Source: Gordonia sp. UBA7599 (GTDB taxonomy: Bacteria; Actinomycetota; Actinomycetes; Mycobacteriales; Mycobacteriaceae). From it: DNA of 36,391 nt. This document shows positions 32,068 through 36,391 of this stretch, piece after piece (positions within the stretch are counted from its first letter, which is position 1; every line of letters begins with the position of its first letter). The stretch is from contig DLKD01000167.1 in assembly GCA_002477755.1 (NCBI GenBank), positions 1 to 36,391 on the forward strand, in the 5' to 3' direction. Below the pieces are notes generated by a model. The model was not told the origin of the DNA, did no database searches, and saw only the letters and a list, made by a program, of their open reading frames with translations. The position numbers and the translations under genes were made by a program.

Positions 32068-33588
32068 TCAGTCTCGGAATGTGCCGCAACCGGCGGGCTC
32101 GCCCCCGTCGACGGGTCGCGCCGGCAACTGGTTTCGCGCGACGTTGAAGTCGCGCCACGACGGATCGATGGGCTGGCGTATCTCGAGCCGCCACATGGCG
32201 CAACCGCGGGCCGGTTGGGGAAGGCGTTGGATCTGTCCGTAGGCGTCGGCGGACAGTGAGCCCAAGTACCAGGCGTCGACCTTCTGCGTCGATGAGGCGC
32301 GGTCGATGTTGGTCTTGGCGATCAGCTGGTCGGGGTTGAGCAGTGCGAATCCCAGTGTGGAGAACACGGTGAGGAGGATGACCCGGCGCACCAGTGGGCG
32401 GGCGTCAAAATTGATGCCGACGGCCATCAACGCGATGATGACCGCGGCGAGGAACACCTCGAAATACAGCCCGAAGACGCGGTCGCGGGTGGCGCCGTAG
32501 GCGTTGATGTAGCGCTCCATGCGCAAGAACGCGGAGACGACGACGAGCAGCGTCGCCGCGCACAGGCCGCCGAGCAGGACGCGTGTTGTCCGTCGCTGCC
32601 GGGCATCGCTGCGGTCGATGAACCACCACGCCGCGGTGGCGACGACGATGACCAGCAGCGTGACGACCAGCAGTTGCCAGAACCCGCGCACGGCGTACTG
32701 CGAGTAGGTGAGGTTGGCGGTGCGCTGCACATAATCGTCGCCGCCGAACAGGGCGCGGGCCTGCATGACCAGGAAGAGGACGAACAGGGCCAGTAGTGCG
32801 CCGATCGGGACAGCCCAGGTCCACACCGGGGGATAGCGCCGGGCGGGCGCGTCGGACTCGGCTCCGACTGCGATCTCGACGCGGGTGAGCAGCGCGCCGG
32901 TCAGTGTCACCCACGCGATGAACAGGCCGGCGAAGATCGCCGCCACCACGTCGGCCGACAACGGGTTGGACAAGTCGATATCGAAGAGCTTCCCGAACGT
33001 CGGGTCGGCACCGGCGAACAGTGCGCCGAAGACCACGAGCAGGACCGCCGTCACCGCGGCGACGGCGAGCGCGAGCAGCCCGAGGCGGATGCGTGCGCGT
33101 CTGGTCGTCGCGGTCGTGTCGGTGCGGGACCGGTGCCGGAACGGTTCGACCAGCGCGAAGAGCGGTGCGACGGCCGGGGACAGGGCGGCGAACCACACGC
33201 CCGCGAGGTTATGGGCGCGCAGGAACAGCAGCAGCGATGCACAGATCGCGACGAAAAGGCAGATGCCGCCGACCCAATCCGCGTCGAGGAACAGCGGGAC
33301 CGCCAGCAGTCCGGCGATCCCGGCGGTCAGGGGGATCCAATACTGGCGCTGATCGTCGCGGAACTCATCCGGGGCGGTGGCGACGACCAGGGCCAGGATG
33401 GCGATCCCGGTGATTGTGGTTCCCAGGCCCAACTCGTCGATGCGCCAGAAGACCGCGCCGATCGCACCGGCCACCGACGCGGCGATCAGTGCCGGCCGCG
33501 AGACCCGCGTCGCAGTGACCGGGGTGCGGGTTTGCCGTCGGGGGTCGGGGAGTTGCTGGTGGAACGGGGGTGCGGCGGTGAAAACCAT
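32068..33588 (-). CDS. Large DUF4173/DUF4153-type membrane protein
   Basis: A 506-residue integral membrane protein with about ten membrane segments between residues 30 and 430 and a soluble C-terminal tail of about 75 residues ending PAGCGTFRD. The region ARALFGGDDYVQRTANLTYS, then QYAVRGFWQL (about 270-300) and the later MERYINAYGATRDRVFGLY are hallmarks of the DUF4173 family, whose function is unknown. The first 30 residues are Pro/Arg-rich. A 21-bp repeat array lies upstream, after the phosphatase gene on the same strand. Confidence 0.75.
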   Translation of the reverse strand: MVFTAAPPFHQQLPDPRRQTRTPVTATRVSRPALIAASVAGAIGAVFWRIDELGLGTTITGIAILALVVATAPDEFRDDQRQYWIPLTAGIAGLLAVPLFLDADWVGGICLFVAICASLLLFLRAHNLAGVWFAALSPAVAPLFALVEPFRHRSRTDTTATTRRARIRLGLLALAVAAVTAVLLVVFGALFAGADPTFGKLFDIDLSNPLSADVVAAIFAGLFIAWVTLTGALLTRVEIAVGAESDAPARRYPPVWTWAVPIGALLALFVLFLVMQARALFGGDDYVQRTANLTYSQYAVRGFWQLLVVTLLVIVVATAAWWFIDRSDARQRRTTRVLLGGLCAATLLVVVSAFLRMERYINAYGATRDRVFGLYFEVFLAAVIIALMAVGINFDARPLVRRVILLTVFSTLGFALLNPDQLIAKTNIDRASSTQKVDAWYLGSLSADAYGQIQRLPQPARGCAMWRLEIRQPIDPSWRDFNVARNQLPARPVDGGEPAGCGTFRD

Positions 33589-33662
33589 GGGGGTCCTCGC
33601 TGTCGTCGATCGGCCAAAGTCCGAATTCGGGCAACGAACGAGACGGTGACTGGGTTCCCGGC

Positions 33663-33767
33663 GGGCTCGCTCGGCGCGGATTGGGGCTCGTTCGACGCGG
33701 ATTTGGGCTCGTTCAGCGAAGAATTGGGCTCGGTCGGCGCGGGATCAGGCTCGGTCGACGAGGTAAC
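33663..33767 (-). repeat. 21-bp tandem repeat array C
   Basis: Five units start at 33663, 33684, 33705, 33726 and 33747, exact 21-bp period, each opening GGGCTCG (AGGCTCG in the last). The last unit overlaps the final codons (LVDRA and stop) of the first phosphatase gene, so the array extends downstream from that gene's 3' end. Confidence 0.9.
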
Positions 33768-34569
33768 GGGCGCGCAACTCCTCGCGGGCCTGCGCGTCGA
33801 CGTCGAGCACTTCGGTGAGGTACTGCTCGAGCGAACCGAACTCCTCGTCCACGCGCGCGAAAGCGGCATCCAGATACTGGGCCTCGACACCCAGCAGTGG
33901 TTGCAACAGATCCGGATTCCCGCCTGCGGCGGCAAAGTTGTCAAAAATCGGCCGGAGTGCGGGCACGAGGCGGTCGTTGGTCAGCAGGTACTCGCGGTAA
34001 ACGTCGGCACGGTCGACACCGAGGACGCTCAGAAACGTTGCGGCTGCCCAACCGGTGCGATCCTTGCCGGTTGTGCAGTGAAACAGCGTCGGCACCGGTG
34101 CGTCACCCAGAAGGTGGGAGAAGAAGCCGCGGAACGAGCGCTGGGCGCTTTCGAGGTCGATGAAGTCTCGGTAGTTGCCCGTCATGATCGTGCGGGCGGA
34201 TTCCGGTGTCAGCTGCTCGGACATCTGCTGGGCCACCTTTGGATCGGCCAGCACGGCACCCAGGTTGGCCGGAAGTGCTTGGCCGCCCGCATCGGCGAGC
34301 ACGTCGAGCACGAGCTCGGTCGCTCCGGGGAACGACGGGTCCGGCGTGCCGTTGCGCTCGACCTCGGTGCGGAGATCGATCACAGTCCGCAAGCCCAGTC
34401 CGGACAACCCGGCTCGGTCGTCGTCGTCGAGTGTGGCGAAGTCGTTGGCCCGGTACAGCGCGCCCGGCGCCACGACGCGGCCACCGTCACCGGCCCAGTG
34501 GCCCAGGTCGCGAAAGTTGGCGACCGTCGGAAACGGGCTCGGGGCACCCGGAGTGTTGCTGGCAGGCAT
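33745..34569 (-). CDS. PtpB-like tyrosine phosphatase, paralog 1
   Basis: A 274-residue phosphatase of the mycobacterial PtpB type (dual Tyr/lipid phosphatases, secreted in M. tuberculosis). The P-loop is HCTTGKDRTG with Cys165 and Arg171; the extra Lys-Asp in the loop is typical of this lipid-phosphatase-like group. VIDLRTEVERNGTPDP (63-78) is also conserved. No signal peptide is visible. The ATG at 34569 (MPASNT) is chosen over a longer frame that would read into the repeat region. It aligns without gaps with paralog 2, so the pair arose by tandem duplication. Confidence 0.87.
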   Translation of the reverse strand: MPASNTPGAPSPFPTVANFRDLGHWAGDGGRVVAPGALYRANDFATLDDDDRAGLSGLGLRTVIDLRTEVERNGTPDPSFPGATELVLDVLADAGGQALPANLGAVLADPKVAQQMSEQLTPESARTIMTGNYRDFIDLESAQRSFRGFFSHLLGDAPVPTLFHCTTGKDRTGWAAATFLSVLGVDRADVYREYLLTNDRLVPALRPIFDNFAAAGGNPDLLQPLLGVEAQYLDAAFARVDEEFGSLEQYLTEVLDVDAQAREELRARYLVDRA

Positions 34570-34588
34570 GGTGCTCACGGTATCCGGT

Positions 34589-34682
34589 GCCCACACGACT
34601 CTTGCCGCCCACTCGGCGGGAATTGCCGCCCAGTCGGTGCGCAATTAGTGCCCACTCGACGCGATTGTGGTGCCCACTCGGC
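34589..34682 (-). repeat. 22-bp tandem repeat array, locus 2
   Basis: GCCCACTCGGC-like units begin at 34589, 34607, 34628, 34650 and 34672 (spacing 18, 21, 22, 22), the inverse of the unit at 13216-13271. They fill the gap between the two phosphatase genes, downstream of the stop of paralog 2. Confidence 0.82.
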
Positions 34683-34702
34683 GGTTGGGGAAGGGGAAAC
34701 CG

Positions 34703-35527
34703 TCACACGGGATCGACGAGGAAGCGTGCGCGCAGCGCCTTCTGGGCGTCGAGGTCGATACCGAGGCCCTCGTCGAAGTAGCGCTCGACCGTGCCGTAGA
34801 CCTCTTCCAACCGACCGAACGCCGTGTCGAGGTAGACCTTGTCCACACCGAGGATCGGCTGTAGCAGCGCAGGATCGCCGCCGGCCGCGGCGAACTCGTC
34901 GAACACCGGCTTCAACGACGGCACCAGACGGTCGTTGGTCAGCAGGTACTCGCGGTAGACGTCGGAACGGTCGACGCCCAGCAGGCTCAGGAACGTGGCG
35001 GCGGTCCACCCGGTGCGGTCCTTGCCGGTAGTGCAGTGGAACACCGTCGGCGTGAGTTCGTGGGCGAGCAGGTCCTGGTAGAAGGTGCTGAACGACTTCT
35101 TCGCACTGTCCAGATTGATGAAGTCCAAGTAGGTCGACGTCATCAGCTCCTTGGCCTTGTCGACGGTGAGTGCCTCCGAGATGGCGTGCACGGTCTTCGG
35201 GTCGGCCAGCACCTTGTCCAAGCTCGCGGCCATGGCAGGGGTGTTGTTGTCGGCGAGGACGTCGAGGACCACTTCTCGCGTGCCGGTGAACTTCGGGTCC
35301 GGGGATGCGCTGCGTTCGCTTTGCGTGCGCAGGTCGACGATGGTCTTGAGCTCCAGCGCTGCCAAACCAGCACGATCGGCGTCGGAGATCTCGGCGAAGT
35401 CGTTGGTGCGATACACCACGCCGGGACGCACGATCTTCTCGTCGAAGCCGATCCAGTAACCGAGGTCGCGCCAGTTGGCGATGGACGGGAACGGAGAGGG
35501 GGCGCCGGCCGAGGGCGTGGGAGTCAT
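34703..35527 (-). CDS. PtpB-like tyrosine phosphatase, paralog 2
   Basis: A 274-residue phosphatase, same length as paralog 1 and collinear with it (P-loop HCTTGKDRTG, Cys165, Arg171). The segments GAPSPFPSIANWRDLG, LLGVDRSDVYREYLLTNDRL and EEVYGTVERYFDEGLG closely match paralog 1, with many substitutions elsewhere, so the copies have diverged for some time. The ATG at 35527 (MTPTPS) is chosen; the frame's extension toward rpsJ is rejected. Upstream of both on the minus strand, so it probably heads a two-gene unit. Confidence 0.87.
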   Translation of the reverse strand: MTPTPSAGAPSPFPSIANWRDLGYWIGFDEKIVRPGVVYRTNDFAEISDADRAGLAALELKTIVDLRTQSERSASPDPKFTGTREVVLDVLADNNTPAMAASLDKVLADPKTVHAISEALTVDKAKELMTSTYLDFINLDSAKKSFSTFYQDLLAHELTPTVFHCTTGKDRTGWTAATFLSLLGVDRSDVYREYLLTNDRLVPSLKPVFDEFAAAGGDPALLQPILGVDKVYLDTAFGRLEEVYGTVERYFDEGLGIDLDAQKALRARFLVDPV

Positions 35528-36008
35528 GGCGCCCACGCTAACGCAGCCTCCGCTCCGACAACCGCCGGCTGTGGAATTTGGCGCAAAACGGTGCAGAAAA
35601 TCCCCGTCGAACCCTCTACCGGCCCCTACCGGGTGGCTCGGCCACGATTTGGACTGCACCGCACCGGTGGTGCATACTTGTCGGGTTGTCCTGATCGGGC
35701 AGCGCGGTTCACTGCGGCCTTCGGCCGGAGTGGGCGAGCGGGCTGAGCAATCACCGATCCGGACGGCCGTACTCGTGTCCATTGCGAGGACGAGCGTGTA
35801 CCGCGCGGCGCAGCAGCGCCACGGACCCGACACGCCCGACCGCGTGGACCGGAGGCAAGACCCGTCGCCGCACTCACCGGCGACACGTACAACGACAGAT
35901 GAACAGCGTCGATCCGAAGGCCTGTGCCCGAGGACGTGATCGCCGAGTTGCCGGTGCCCACATGCGTGCGTTCGTCTGTCGAGACCAAACTGACGGAAGA
36001 GGACCAGC
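35528..36008 (+). promoter_or_regulatory. Gene-free leader region before the S10 operon
   Basis: 481 bases without a convincing gene, between a minus-strand phosphatase and rpsJ. It contains a possible promoter (35649-35678) and a small GGCGC/GCGCC hairpin (35807-35820). The rest shows no recognised riboswitch or reading frame; it is probably the long untranslated leader of the S10 operon. Confidence 0.55.
35649..35678 (+). promoter_or_regulatory. Candidate S10 operon promoter
   Basis: TTGGAC (35649-35654) and CATACT (35673-35678) are spaced by 18 bases, with a TG two bases before the -10. This would start transcription near 35685, leaving a leader of about 320 bases. Confidence 0.4.
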
Positions 36009-36314
36009 GTGGCGGGACAGAAGATCCGCATCAGGCTCAAGGCCTATGACCACGAGGCGATTGACGCTTCGGCGCGCAAGATCGTGGAAACCGTGACCCG
36101 TACGGGTGCGCGGATTGTCGGCCCGGTGCCGTTGCCCACTGAGAAGAACGTGTACTGCGTCATCCGCTCGCCGCACAAGTACAAGGACAGCCGCGAGCAC
36201 TTCGAGATGCGCACTCACAAGCGGCTCATCGACATCCTCGACCCGACGCCGAAGACGGTTGACGCGCTCATGCGCATCGACCTGCCGGCGAGCGTCGACG
36301 TGAACATCCAGTAA
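36009..36314 (+). CDS. rpsJ: 30S ribosomal protein S10
   Basis: A 101-residue protein with the full S10 sequence pattern: [49 protein letters not shown] and [14 protein letters not shown]. It is a 30S head protein and also takes part in transcription antitermination with NusB. GTG start with a GAAGAGGA site. It heads the S10 ribosomal protein operon; its position after the mft region matches the M. tuberculosis order. Confidence 0.98.
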   Translation: MAGQKIRIRLKAYDHEAIDASARKIVETVTRTGARIVGPVPLPTEKNVYCVIRSPHKYKDSREHFEMRTHKRLIDILDPTPKTVDALMRIDLPASVDVNIQ

Positions 36315-36330
36315 GAGGGGATGCGCAGCT

Positions 36331-36391
36331 ATGACGAACCAGAGCAGCACTAAGGGCCTGCTGGGCACCAAGCTCGGCATGACCCAGGTGT
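36331..36391 (+). CDS. rplC: 50S ribosomal protein L3 (cut by window edge)
   Basis: Only the first 20 residues are present (MTNQSSTKGLLGTKLGMTQV), with the L3 N-terminal signature GLLGTKLGMTQ. The ATG at 36331 follows GAGGGG 10 bases upstream; an ATG at 36321 opens only a ten-codon frame. Second gene of the S10 operon, 16 bases after rpsJ. Confidence 0.95.
   Translation, partial: MTNQSSTKGLLGTKLGMTQV

Noticed and set aside
35528-36040. Upstream extension of phosphatase paralog 2 toward rpsJ
   Set aside because: The family start aligns with paralog 1 at the ATG at 35527; the extension is low-complexity and antisense to the S10 leader.

Overview
The window is GC-rich DNA from an actinobacterium of the order Mycobacteriales, most likely Gordonia or a close relative. 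Supporting features are a secreted antigen-85-like mycolyltransferase, a complete mycofactocin gene set, KstR-type steroid operators, Mce-associated-like proteins, a CYP136-like P450, F420-type oxidoreductases, frequent GTG starts with 4-base stop/start overlaps, and mycofactocin genes followed by the S10 ribosomal protein operon. Genus assignment is inference.

Layout. 1-2427: end of an ABC-type ATP-binding gene and its YhgE/Pip-type membrane partner, closed by a strong hairpin terminator. 2501-6192: a tiny charged ORF, an antigen-85-like esterase, a DUF2236 (MpaB-like) protein, menC and a PPOX-type flavoprotein. 6189-13212: an almost gapless run of P450, TetR regulator, SDR, four small Mce-associated-like membrane proteins, a ferredoxin-reductase-type flavoprotein and an AlkD-like DNA repair protein. 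13294-16165: an operon for a secreted FMN-binding protein, the flavin transferase ApbE and an NqrB/RnfD-like membrane protein fused to a flavin reductase domain; the last gene carries a one-base frameshift. 16152-17682: a broken minus-strand remnant, an LLM/F420 oxidoreductase and a DoxX-like protein.

17751-29294 is the mycofactocin region: mftR (minus) next to a KshB-like reductase, then mftA, mftB, mftC and mftD, a 3.4 kb interruption (SRPBCC protein, secreted protein, mycofactocin-type SDR, alpha-methylacyl-CoA racemase), then mftE, mftF and mftG. MftA is the precursor peptide, MftB presents it to the radical SAM enzyme MftC, MftE cuts it, MftD completes the redox cofactor, MftF glycosylates it, MftG is thought to return its electrons to respiration, and the SDR is a likely user. 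Sites matching the KstR consensus lie before the KshB-like gene and before the SDR, which ties the region to steroid catabolism.

29373-36391: a VWA protein and a divergent NrtR-like NUDIX regulator sharing a repeated operator, a hotdog-fold protein, a large DUF4173-like membrane protein, two tandem PtpB-like phosphatases of identical length, then the start of the S10 operon (rpsJ, rplC).

Three kinds of short dispersed repeat stand out. A ~60 bp palindromic element occurs in four intergenic gaps, all between convergent genes. A 21-bp-period tandem repeat occurs at three loci, once in frame inside the AlkD-like gene. A 22-bp-period tandem repeat occurs at two loci just after stop codons. I saw no tRNA or rRNA genes, CRISPR array or transposase.
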